A stretch of 64,000 nt of DNA from Chryseobacterium gambrini. GTDB lineage: Bacteria > Bacteroidota > Bacteroidia > Flavobacteriales > Weeksellaceae. The position numbers and the translations under genes were made by a program. Positions 17,485 through 24,738 of the stretch are shown one piece after another; position 1 is the first letter of the stretch, and every line of letters starts with the position of its first letter. Location: positions 186,001 to 250,000 of the forward strand of contig NZ_FTOV01000004.1 of NCBI RefSeq assembly GCF_900156825.1, in the 5' to 3' direction. The notes under the pieces are model-generated. The model saw only the letters and a program-made list of their open reading frames with translations. It was not told the DNA's origin and made no database searches.

Positions 17485-17531
17485 GTTTTTTAATAATGAA
17501 TAATAAGTAATTGGTAATGAGTAATTTTGAT

Positions 17532-17579
17532 AGCTTCTAGCTTCTAGCTTCCAGCCTCTATCTTCTAACTTCCAGCCTC
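17532..17579. repeat. Short CTTCTAGCTTCCAGC tandem repeat
   Basis: A degenerate tandem array of a unit like TAGCTTCTAGCTTCCAGCC occupies the gap before and the last codons of the PlsC-like gene (its C-terminal EAGS is encoded inside it). Related CTGGAAGTTGG sequences are at 38612-38625 and 5925-5950. Confidence 0.5.
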
Positions 17580-18161
17580 AGAATCATTTCCCATGATATT
17601 CGGGTTCCAGTTTTCCGGGATTTTAGGAACTATATCATTTTTTATGTAGTAATCCTGAATTTCCTGCATAATTTCTGTAAACGGTGCAGATGCAATTCTT
17701 TCGTAGGGAATGGTATACCCAAGATAAATGATTTTTCTTTTAAAATCACCCGCCGCGAGAACGATAGGAACTTTAGCCGCTAAAGCCATGTGATAAAAAC
17801 CTTTTCTCCATTTCGGAACCCAGCTTCTTGTTCCTTCGGGAGTGATGACCAGACTGAAATCGTCTTTTTCAAACTGTTTGGCTACGAAATTCACCAGATC
17901 ATTCTTCTGGCTTCTGTCGATCCCGATTCCGCCCAGACCTTTTACAACGCTTCCGTACCAAGCTTTGGTGTGTGCATCTTTGATGATGATTTTTAATGGT
18001 TTTTTCAGAGACCAGTAGGAAAGATTTCCTAAAATATATTCCATGTTGTGCGTGTGTGGCGCGACTACAAGAATACATCTGTTCAGAACGTTTTCGTCGC
18101 CCTGAAGAACGACTTTCCAGCCCATTAATTTTAGCAGCAGTTTGCCGATCAGCTTTCTCAT
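17565..18161 (-). CDS. Lysophospholipid acyltransferase family protein (PlsC-like)
   Basis: The 198-residue protein has the acyltransferase layout: block I VVAPHTHNMEYILG (residues 33-45), block II GIGIDRSQKN (78-87), block III ITPEGTRSWVPKWRKGF (106-122) and block IV-like KVPIVLAAG. The family's HX4D catalytic motif is HX4E here (His36, Glu41), a conservative but unusual change. The N-terminus is amphipathic or weakly hydrophobic, so it is membrane associated. The C-terminus runs into an intergenic-type repeat, so the last residues are probably not functional. Confidence 0.82.
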   Translation of the reverse strand: MRKLIGKLLLKLMGWKVVLQGDENVLNRCILVVAPHTHNMEYILGNLSYWSLKKPLKIIIKDAHTKAWYGSVVKGLGGIGIDRSQKNDLVNFVAKQFEKDDFSLVITPEGTRSWVPKWRKGFYHMALAAKVPIVLAAGDFKRKIIYLGYTIPYERIASAPFTEIMQEIQDYYIKNDIVPKIPENWNPNIMGNDSEAGS

Positions 18162-18182
18162 ATAGTTTTAGATTAAAACAAA

Positions 18183-18209
18183 AAAGTATAACCAAAGTGG
18201 TTATACTTT
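18183..18209 (-). terminator. Terminator of the 20-residue peptide gene
   Basis: An 11-base perfect stem (AAAGTATAACC / GGTTATACTTT, 5-base loop) is followed on the minus strand by a T-rich run. Only the small gene at 18236-18298 lies upstream of it. Confidence 0.75.
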
Positions 18210-18235
18210 ACAAATATATTGAAATATTATCGCTC

Positions 18236-18298
18236 TTAAAACAGACTGCTGATTAAATCAACAATTTTCATTACAATTTCTAGTGCCAGTTGTACCAT
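18236..18298 (-). CDS. Tiny gene: 20-residue amphipathic peptide
   Basis: ATG at 18298 opens the frame MVQLALEIVMKIVDLISSLF and a TAA follows. Polar residues fall at positions 3, 7, 11, 14, 17 and 18 and all others are hydrophobic, which makes a textbook amphipathic helix with net charge about -1. A -7 box TACATTTG (18346-18353) lies 47 bases upstream of the ATG and a strong terminator ends at 18183, so the unit is a self-contained transcript of about 160 nt. It could be a membrane-active small peptide, a regulatory micropeptide or a type I-like toxin; alternatively the RNA is the functional product and the frame is chance. I know no matching family. Confidence 0.5.
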   Translation of the reverse strand: MVQLALEIVMKIVDLISSLF

Positions 18299-18345
18299 GA
18301 TTATTGAATTTTTATTGAGTGTTTTGGTTATAATGTTTTACTACA

Positions 18346-18353
18346 CAAATGTA
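18346..18353 (-). promoter_or_regulatory. -7 box TACATTTG for the 20-residue peptide gene
   Basis: A perfect TAnnTTTG match reads toward the small ORF. A TTTG 23 bases further upstream (in GATTTTGTTCGC) could be the -33 element. Confidence 0.5.
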
Positions 18354-18477
18354 AAGATTTTTATTAACATAGCGAACAAAATCTTTATATTTTTTCGTTT
18401 TCAGTGAGAGAAGAAGAGTGTGAATTTCAAACGGTTGAGTTATTCATTCACACCTTCTGCCACTCTCTGCAGTTTAG

Positions 18478-20199
18478 TTATTTGGTTTGTATGGAAATTT
18501 CGTTTTTACCTTCGTCTACCTTGAAGTCGATGTTGGCTCCTTTCATCTTTTTGATGCTGCTTTTCATGGAATCGATTACCTGATCTGCCTTATTGCTCGG
18601 AACTTTTTTTCCGTTAACGATAATGCTGTCTTCATCATCAGAGTTGTATTCAATCGTAGAACCGTTTACCGTGATTTTATTTTTTTCGATTTTGATGTTT
18701 CCGTCTTCGTCTCTTTCCTGATCGTCATCATTAATTCCGTCTGCGTTAAGATCTCCGTCGAAGCTGATTCCGTCTTTTTTTACAGGGATCACTACGGTTT
18801 TTAAAGGAAGTACCAGTTCATAATCAATGCTGTAATCTCTGAAACGGTGTTCGTAAGGATATTTGATGTAGTTCGGAAGAACAATTTTATTGTTTACCAC
18901 TTCTACAGGAACGCTTACATTTAACGGAAGATTATATCCTTTAGCTTCTTTTTTAATAATTAAATAAGGCGTTTTGATGTCTGCTTTTCTTGTTACATCC
19001 ATATGCATCCAGTCTCTTTCGTATACGGAAACTTTGTCTGAATAAAGATCATCATCGTATCCTTTAAAGTTCTGAGGAATGGAAACCTGCTTGAAATCTA
19101 CATAAATACTGTCTGATTGGGTGTTGATTGCAATTTCTTCTGTATCTTCTTTATGACCTTTCAGGAACATTTCTCTTTTCGCCATGCTGAATCCGAAATA
19201 AGTACCTAAAGTGATAAGTGCAAGGAACAAAGCTCCGATTACCCAGCCTGTATTTCTCAGTTTTGTTTTAGGCGAAATTAATTTGATGCTTAATAATCCG
19301 AATAACATGGCAGGCAATAAACTTCCTAAAGTAATCAACGCCATGATAATATACTTCATATTGTCGTTATCAAAATAGAAATTCATCTGGCTGATCGGCG
19401 GAAAATCGCTGTCTGCTCCCATGAAACCGAATACCACAAATACTCCGATTAAACAAGATAAAGACATAAACCCGAAAATTCCTCCTAAAATATATCGTAA
19501 TACATTCCAAAGTCCGCTTCCGGCGTTGTTGATGTAGGGTTTGTTTTCGATATAGATTTCTCCGACCCTCTGAGTAGATTCGTTGGCAAACTGTACCAAT
19601 TTATTAGACTCATTCTTAAGATTGTCGAAGTTCATAGGCTTTCCCTTCATTTTCAGGAAATCTGCTGCGGTTTCTGCTTTTGGCAAAACAGCCCAAAGAA
19701 TGATGTAAAGTAAGAAAACCAAGGTTGAAGAAACGGCCGCCGTAAAGATTCCAAGGATGAAAACGCCAAGCCAAATAGCTCTCATGGCAGTAATGTCCAT
19801 TCCTACGTAATGCGCTAAACCTGCGCAAACACCGGCGATTTTTTGTCTTTCAGGATCACGGAACAGTTGCTTTTTATCAGAATATTCGGTTCCTGAAGTG
19901 TTTGTTCTTTTGGTATTTTTTTCAGAATAATAAGCTTCTTCCTGCTCTTCGATTTTTTCAGGGCTTCCGATCTGTGCAATTACTCTTTCTACATCCGAGT
20001 CGTTAATTACCTCACGTTTTGCCATAGAATCTTTGAAGATTTCTACCATTCTGATTTCTATGTCATGCATTACCTCATCTGCTTCCGAAGCATCCAGAGA
20101 GCTTCTCAGAGCATTCAGGTAATCGCTAAGTTTTATGTATGCGTGTTCTTCTATGGTAAAAGAAAAACCTGCGAGTCCTATTGAGAGTGTCTTGTTCAT
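18478..20199 (-). CDS. PspC domain membrane protein
   Basis: The 573-residue protein begins with an HAAS-like helical region (residues about 18-90, LSDYLNALRSSLDASEADEVMHDIE), followed by a PspC domain at about 110-175 (RDPERQKIAGVCAGLAHYVGMD, then the paired helix). Further membrane helices lie near 235-258, 280-303 and 318-338, and a beta-rich extracytoplasmic C-terminal part of about 230 residues contains an acidic stretch (DDDQERDEDGN). PspC proteins take part in envelope stress responses. A PadR regulator gene lies 10 bases upstream in the same operon and probably controls it. Confidence 0.88.
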   Translation of the reverse strand: MNKTLSIGLAGFSFTIEEHAYIKLSDYLNALRSSLDASEADEVMHDIEIRMVEIFKDSMAKREVINDSDVERVIAQIGSPEKIEEQEEAYYSEKNTKRTNTSGTEYSDKKQLFRDPERQKIAGVCAGLAHYVGMDITAMRAIWLGVFILGIFTAAVSSTLVFLLYIILWAVLPKAETAADFLKMKGKPMNFDNLKNESNKLVQFANESTQRVGEIYIENKPYINNAGSGLWNVLRYILGGIFGFMSLSCLIGVFVVFGFMGADSDFPPISQMNFYFDNDNMKYIIMALITLGSLLPAMLFGLLSIKLISPKTKLRNTGWVIGALFLALITLGTYFGFSMAKREMFLKGHKEDTEEIAINTQSDSIYVDFKQVSIPQNFKGYDDDLYSDKVSVYERDWMHMDVTRKADIKTPYLIIKKEAKGYNLPLNVSVPVEVVNNKIVLPNYIKYPYEHRFRDYSIDYELVLPLKTVVIPVKKDGISFDGDLNADGINDDDQERDEDGNIKIEKNKITVNGSTIEYNSDDEDSIIVNGKKVPSNKADQVIDSMKSSIKKMKGANIDFKVDEGKNEISIQTK

Positions 20200-20209
20200 A
20201 GCTTTGTTT

Positions 20210-20539
20210 TTAATTTTTTTGAGTGATTTGGTTAACTGAATTGGTTAATTCGTTCCAGGTGTTTTGAAGTTCATCTAAAAATAATTTACCTTTTTCGGTA
20301 ATCTGGTAATATTTTCTCGGAGGTCCTCCTGTAGATTCTTCCCATCTGTATGAAAGAAACTCGCCGTTTTTTAATCTAGTTAAAAGAGGGTAGAGTGTTC
20401 CTTCTACAACATCCAGTTTTCCTTTTTTCAGTTCATCGATTAAGTCGGAAACGTACATTTCGCGATGATTGATGAGACTTAAAATACAGAATTCCAGAAT
20501 CCCTTTTCGCATTTGCGCTTTGGTATTTTCAGTATTCAT
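20210..20539 (-). CDS. PadR family transcriptional regulator
   Basis: This is a compact 109-residue PadR protein: winged helix with MRKGILEFCILSLINHREMYVSDLIDELKK, the VEGTLYPLLTRLKNGEFLSYRWEES wing and a C-terminal dimer helix. It is co-transcribed with the PspC gene. PadR proteins repress their own operons, and a 21-base palindrome overlaps the -7 box in front of this gene, which suggests autoregulation. Confidence 0.93.
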   Translation of the reverse strand: MNTENTKAQMRKGILEFCILSLINHREMYVSDLIDELKKGKLDVVEGTLYPLLTRLKNGEFLSYRWEESTGGPPRKYYQITEKGKLFLDELQNTWNELTNSVNQITQKN

Positions 20540-20612
20540 CTTTAATAAGTTTTGTTAATTAGTTACATAATTTTCGAAACCCGGAACCTAGCTAGTTGTA
20601 CCTGTTTCGATT

Positions 20613-20633
20613 TTACATTACAAAGATATGTAA
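20613..20633 (-). promoter_or_regulatory. Promoter with overlapping PadR-type operator
   Basis: TTACAT-N9-ATGTAA is a perfect palindrome at 20613-20633. The -7 box TATCTTTG (20621-20628, minus strand) lies inside it. On the same strand a TTG 21 bases upstream is a possible -33 element. Confidence 0.6.
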
Positions 20634-20752
20634 TTAAAATGGTATTATGCAATACAAAGTAGTGAAAAAATATAAATAAATAATTTAACTAATTGATAAT
20701 CAGTTTAATTATTTTTAATGAGAAATTTTATATAATGAGAATTTTATGAAAA

Positions 20753-22093
20753 TCAGATCATATTTTTAACAATTTTACCTTTTAGGCTCAATGTTCTTAA
20801 AGTAACCAAAGCTTTTTTCTTTAATTCTTTCTGATATGATACGAAGCTGTATTTTTTGTAGAATCTACGGACGATAAGTGCCATTTCCATCATGGCAAAG
20901 TGTTCTCCTATGCAGAGTCTCGGTCCTGCTCCAAAAGGGTAGTAGGCGAAGTTTTTGGCATTTTCATCATTAAAACGTTCAGGAATAAAAGAATCGGGAT
21001 CATTCCAGTACTTCGGGTTTCTGTGCAGCCCTGTAATATAGAGGATTATTAAAGTTCCTTTTTTCCAAGAGTAATTTTTAAAGCTGTCGTCTTCCAGAGC
21101 CTGCCGGTCGATTGCCCAAGCCGGAGAATGCAGTCTCATTGCTTCTTTGATAATACTTGAGGTATAGGATTTTTTCATTAAGCTTTCTGTACCAAAAGCA
21201 TTTTCACCTTCTGCAGCAATTTCAGCTTTTAGCTTTTGTTCAGCTTCAGGATTCCGGCTGATCTCGAAAAAGATAAAACTTAAAGCATTGGCGGTGGTTT
21301 CGTGTCCTGCAACGAAAAGAATGAGCATTTCATCAATTAGCTGTTCATCAGACATCGGAAGTTGTGTATCTTCGTAACGTGCCTGAATAAGCATATCCAG
21401 CAAATCATTTTTTTCTTCGCCTGAGCTCCTTCTTTTATCCAGAACATTTTTAATGATATTTTTTCCCTCATTGCTTTTTCTCATCACTTTATCAATTATC
21501 CCAAGACTTTTTATCATCTGGCTATACAAAGGAATTCTTACTTCTTTCGCAAAGACTTCCTGAACTTCGGTAATGATTTTTCCTAATTCTTTTACGCTTT
21601 CTTCATCAATATCCGAGCTGAAAAGTGTTTTCGCAACAATGTTGAAAGCCAGTGTATGAAAGAGGTCGTACAAATCAGTCTCCGGTTCCTGTGGAAAAGC
21701 CTGAAATGCTTTATCAATTTCAGCCTCCATAATGCCAACCAAGTTGGAGATTTTGATCTTACTGAATCCCGGCTGGATGAGTCGTCTCTGTTTCAGCCAG
21801 TCCTTCCCGTTATTGGTAAGCAGTCCTTTCCCGATATATTTTCCTAAGATAACCGATTGTATTTCAGATTTAAAATAGTTTTTATGGTTTTGCTTTAGAA
21901 TATATTCAATAAATTCCTTATCCTGAGAAAAGATAAAATCGATGTTCGTTATGCTGGCTTTAAGATGAAAAGTGTCTCCTGCAATGTTATGATTTCCGCT
22001 GATCACTTCTAAAGGATTGTTTATTCCGTATAAAAGTGAATACAGTTTTCTTTTTCCTTTAATTTCTGTAGGATAATTGTAATTTGGGGTCAT
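20753..22093 (-). CDS. Cytochrome P450
   Basis: A 446-residue soluble P450. The I-helix oxygen-activation motif AGHETTA, the K-helix ExxR (EAMRLHSP), the PERF segment (FIPERFND) and the heme loop FGAGPRLCIGEHFAM with the cysteine ligand are all intact. The sequence type (bacterial CYP with ETTANALSF) suggests fatty-acid or terpenoid-like substrates, but nothing here fixes one. No ferredoxin or reductase gene lies nearby, so redox partners must be encoded elsewhere. The neighbour upstream is divergent. Confidence 0.93.
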   Translation of the reverse strand: MTPNYNYPTEIKGKRKLYSLLYGINNPLEVISGNHNIAGDTFHLKASITNIDFIFSQDKEFIEYILKQNHKNYFKSEIQSVILGKYIGKGLLTNNGKDWLKQRRLIQPGFSKIKISNLVGIMEAEIDKAFQAFPQEPETDLYDLFHTLAFNIVAKTLFSSDIDEESVKELGKIITEVQEVFAKEVRIPLYSQMIKSLGIIDKVMRKSNEGKNIIKNVLDKRRSSGEEKNDLLDMLIQARYEDTQLPMSDEQLIDEMLILFVAGHETTANALSFIFFEISRNPEAEQKLKAEIAAEGENAFGTESLMKKSYTSSIIKEAMRLHSPAWAIDRQALEDDSFKNYSWKKGTLIILYITGLHRNPKYWNDPDSFIPERFNDENAKNFAYYPFGAGPRLCIGEHFAMMEMALIVRRFYKKYSFVSYQKELKKKALVTLRTLSLKGKIVKNMI

Positions 22094-22415
22094 GTTGAAT
22101 ATTTATAATAAATGTAATACTAATCTCTGAATTAAAATATGTTTAAAGCTAAAAGTCATATTTTTGTATTATCTGTTTTATCATTTTAATTTTATGCTTT
22201 TTTAAATTTTAACCATAAAAGAAACGAAAGATTTATCATAAATTCATTATCAAAATAATCAGCGTTCTCATAAGCATGAAAGTCTGATGTTTTTTAAACC
22301 AATATTTTTTTCTTTTGTGTAGAAACTTTAACAAAGTCAGGTGGATTTTTTAAGTAAAAAGGATAAAAAATATTCTAAATGATTGAGGAATAATGACGTT
22401 TAAATAATATATACA
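22094..22415. other. Divergent intergenic region P450 / HD protein
   Basis: This AT-rich spacer holds a plus-strand -7 box TATTTTTG at 22159-22166, about 250 bases before the HD gene. I see no ORF, hairpin or repeat worth annotating. Confidence 0.4.
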
Positions 22416-23006
22416 ATGAAAATACAAAAGGAAATCGATTTTATTCTGGCTGTTGATGCTCTGAAAAATGTACAAAGAAGAAATTACAATGCAGACGATT
22501 CACGAAGAGAAAATACGGCGGAAAATTCATGGCAGATTATTATTCTGGCGCAGATCCTTTTTCCGTATGCGAAAAACAGAGCAGATATCGATTTGTTGAG
22601 GGTAATCAGAATGTTGTCTATTCATGATTTGGTGGAGATTGAAGCAGGAGATACTTTCATATTTGATGAAGCGGCAATGGTTGGGAAATTTGAAAGAGAG
22701 AAAGTTTCAGCTCAGAAAATCTTCGGAATTTTAGACGAACCGCTGCGCTCCGAATTTTTTAATCTTTGGCTGGAATTTGAGGAAGAGCAGACTCCTGATG
22801 CAATTTTCGCCTGCGCGATCGACCGCATTATGCCTTTTATTTTAAATTCCCATACTTCAGGAAAAAGCTGGACGGAAGCCGGAGTCACGGAAAAGCAAAT
22901 AAGAAATATGCTGGAAAATGCCATTGTAAGAGCTTCAGATGAATTGGGAGAGGCTTTTCAATTGTTGCTGCTGAAAAATTTGGAAACTGAAAAGGTATTG
23001 AAATAG
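22416..23006 (+). CDS. HD domain protein (YfbR-like nucleotidase family)
   Basis: The 196-residue protein carries the HD-domain pattern: RRENTAENSWQIIILAQ (first His replaced by the SW region typical of this group), RMLSIHDLVEIEAGDTF with the His-Asp pair, and a later CAIDRIMPF with the final Asp. This is the HD_3 (YfbR/YGK1) arrangement, which hydrolyses deoxynucleoside monophosphates in characterised members. The first ligand is hard to place, so activity is uncertain. It converges on the thioesterase gene, with two GC-rich hairpins between them. Confidence 0.78.
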   Translation: MKIQKEIDFILAVDALKNVQRRNYNADDSRRENTAENSWQIIILAQILFPYAKNRADIDLLRVIRMLSIHDLVEIEAGDTFIFDEAAMVGKFEREKVSAQKIFGILDEPLRSEFFNLWLEFEEEQTPDAIFACAIDRIMPFILNSHTSGKSWTEAGVTEKQIRNMLENAIVRASDELGEAFQLLLLKNLETEKVLK

Positions 23007-23009
23007 AAA

Positions 23010-23038
23010 GGTTTCGGCGGGCTTTGCCCGCCGAAACC
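23010..23038. terminator. GC-rich hairpin 1 between convergent genes
   Basis: GGTTTCGGCGGGC-TTT-GCCCGCCGAAACC is a perfect 13-base stem, 3 bases after the HD gene stop. No T run follows, so it may be a repeat-type hairpin used as a terminator or RNA-stability element. Confidence 0.6.
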
Positions 23039-23065
23039 GCTTTAAAGAACATTGAAAATATTGGA

Positions 23066-23090
23066 TTCCGGCGACCGAAGGTCGCCGGAA
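23066..23090. terminator. GC-rich hairpin 2 between convergent genes
   Basis: TTCCGGCGACC-GAA-GGTCGCCGGAA is a perfect 11-base stem, 4 bases past the stop of the minus-strand thioesterase gene. Confidence 0.6.
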
Positions 23091-23094
23091 CCTT

Positions 23095-23478
23095 TTATAA
23101 GATTTGGATAGGTTTCTTAAACTCATCAATCGCTACAAAAGTAAAATCGCCTACGATCGCTCTTTCCCTTTCATACGAATACATCTGTTCCGTGAAAATT
23201 TCCACATTTACTTTCATACTCGTTTTTCCGACGTGAACCACTTTTCCAATCAGTTCAACAATGGTTCCGGCAGGAATCGATCTTTTAAAATCAATCTTAT
23301 CGCTGCTTACGGTTACCACGCGTTTTCTCGCAAATCTGGTGGCAGCAATAAAAGCCACTTCATCCATCAGTTGCATCGCTGTACCTCCGAAAAGGGTATC
23401 GTAATGATTGGTTGTGTTCGGGAAAACCGCTTTGAAAATTCGGGTTTCAGATGCTTCAATTCTTTCTTCTGTAGTCAT
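23095..23478 (-). CDS. Acyl-CoA thioesterase (YciA-like hotdog)
   Basis: A 127-residue hotdog protein. HYDTLFGGTAMQLMDEVAFIAATRFA carries the catalytic GG...MDE segment of the YciA/BACH branch, and the SSDKIDFKRSIPAGTIVELIG and VGKTSMKVNVEIF strands follow. The likely reaction is hydrolysis of medium- or long-chain acyl-CoA. A cobalamin riboswitch on the same strand ends about 125 bases upstream of the ATG, an unusual neighbour for this family. Confidence 0.87.
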   Translation of the reverse strand: MTTEERIEASETRIFKAVFPNTTNHYDTLFGGTAMQLMDEVAFIAATRFARKRVVTVSSDKIDFKRSIPAGTIVELIGKVVHVGKTSMKVNVEIFTEQMYSYERERAIVGDFTFVAIDEFKKPIQIL

Positions 23479-23487
23479 ATATCATTA

Positions 23488-23556
23488 TTAATTAAAGCGA
23501 GATGAAAAATAGAAGAACAACAGAAAAAGCAGAGACAGAAATCTCTGAGTGTCCAT
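23488..23556 (-). CDS. Possible 22-residue hydrophobic ORF after the riboswitch
   Basis: ATG 23556 opens MDTQRFLSLLFLLFFYFSSRFN, which ends just before the thioesterase start. It resembles the N-terminus of a signal peptide. It could be the remnant of a lost secreted or outer-membrane protein, a leader peptide, or chance. The hairpin at 23530-23547 lies inside it. Confidence 0.25.
   Translation of the reverse strand: MDTQRFLSLLFLLFFYFSSRFN
23525..23547 (-). terminator. Hairpin with T run downstream of the riboswitch
   Basis: On the minus strand CAGAGA-(6)-TCTCTG is followed by CTTTTTCTG. It could be the intrinsic terminator of the riboswitch expression platform; the stem is short. Confidence 0.4.
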
Positions 23557-23602
23557 TAGATCAACAAACTTCAAATCGCGAAAGTTTTTTGTTATGAAGA
23601 AA

Positions 23603-23785
23603 AAGGCAGGTCTCCTGACTTGTAACATCTTTATTTCCTTCCCATGACCAGCACAGTGGATTTTAATAAAGACTTCAGTTACTTACAGTTGCGCGACAGC
23701 TCGTGATTTTCACACGATTCCCTTTTAATCTGCAGTTAAGCAAAACCAGTTTCCTGAAAAGTAACAGACTTTACAAAAGAGTTAA
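23603..23785 (-). ncRNA. Cobalamin (AdoCbl) riboswitch
   Basis: Read on the minus strand, the aptamer core is unmistakable. GGGAATCGTGTGAAAATCACG lies at about 23705-23725, followed by AGCTGTCGCGCAACTGTAA (conserved GCxGxCGCxACTGT block). GTGCTGGTCATGGGAAGGAA comes next, and last AAGTCAGGAGACCTGCC (23605-23621), which corresponds to the B12-box consensus AGYCAGGAGACCTGCC. It reads toward the acyl-CoA thioesterase. B12 riboswitches in Bacteroidota usually precede btuB-type receptors or B12-independent isozymes; neither is present here. Confidence 0.92.
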
Positions 23786-23828
23786 AGACGGATGCTTTTC
23801 GGGTACAAAAATAATGATTATTAATGAA

Positions 23829-24629
23829 TTATTCGGGAGTTTTATAGATGATCTGGCTTTCGGCTTTTCCCTGTTTTATCGTCCAGATCGTTGTATAGCG
23901 GTTTTCACCGGAACCGTTAATCATATATAGAAAAATATGATCGTTGTCGATGGCGGTTACCCCAACATTATTGAAATCCATTGTAGGCTGAAACATATTT
24001 TTAATAGCGTCTCTTACAAAAACAGAACCTCTTCCCGGCTGTTGGACGCGGACAGATTTTATTTCGGTTAAACCTTCAGGCAATTCCTTTCCTACACCCC
24101 AGGCTTTTACTTTGTCAACTTTAATAATATTTCCGCTGGCATCTTTTTCCTGTTTCTTGATATGTGCATAGGAAGGATAAACATCAATGATGACTTTTGT
24201 TCTCTGATTTCCCGGAATTTTAGGATTGGTATCGTCTGTAAAGATCAGAGATTTTCCGTTCTTGGATTTTGAAGGCGTAAATGGTGCTAATTTATCCACA
24301 AAAACCACACGGTTTTTATTAACCATACCTTCTTTAGTAATGCTATCGTATCTTACGAAAGGTTTTTCCGTGTCCTCTTTTTCAGGATATTTTATCCAGA
24401 TCCATTCCGTTTCTCCCGGTGCAGGTTTTTCGTAAATAAAAACATCTCCTGTTTTCATACGGATTTTATCGACTATTTTTCTGTAGTCGTCTTTATGAAG
24501 GCGCACCATTGCATAACCTTCTTCAGCTTTTACAACACCGAAAGGAACTTTATTCTGACCTTTCGCCAACGCAAAAGAAAAAACACCGAAAACTGAAAGA
24601 TAAAATGCTTTACGTAGAGACATCATCAT
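23829..24629 (-). CDS. Secreted protein of unknown function
   Basis: The 266-residue product has a signal peptide (LRKAFYLSVFGVFSFALAKGQ). The rest is soluble, with Lys-rich beta-like segments (KVIIDVYPSYAHIKKQEK, FLYMINGSGENRYTTIWTIKQGK). No family recognised. Three Met codons open the frame; the third (24623) gives a normal signal peptide. It ends close to the 5' end of the riboswitch on the same strand, so read-through into that unit is possible. Confidence 0.65.
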   Translation of the reverse strand: MMMSLRKAFYLSVFGVFSFALAKGQNKVPFGVVKAEEGYAMVRLHKDDYRKIVDKIRMKTGDVFIYEKPAPGETEWIWIKYPEKEDTEKPFVRYDSITKEGMVNKNRVVFVDKLAPFTPSKSKNGKSLIFTDDTNPKIPGNQRTKVIIDVYPSYAHIKKQEKDASGNIIKVDKVKAWGVGKELPEGLTEIKSVRVQQPGRGSVFVRDAIKNMFQPTMDFNNVGVTAIDNDHIFLYMINGSGENRYTTIWTIKQGKAESQIIYKTPE

Positions 24630-24738
24630 GAAATTTTTTGACAGTTCAAATATATAAATTAAAATTTGTTTAAACTTTTCAAAAGTATAAAAGTAAACTG
24701 ATGAATGTATCTAAACTAATTTAAATTAAAAAAAGCTG

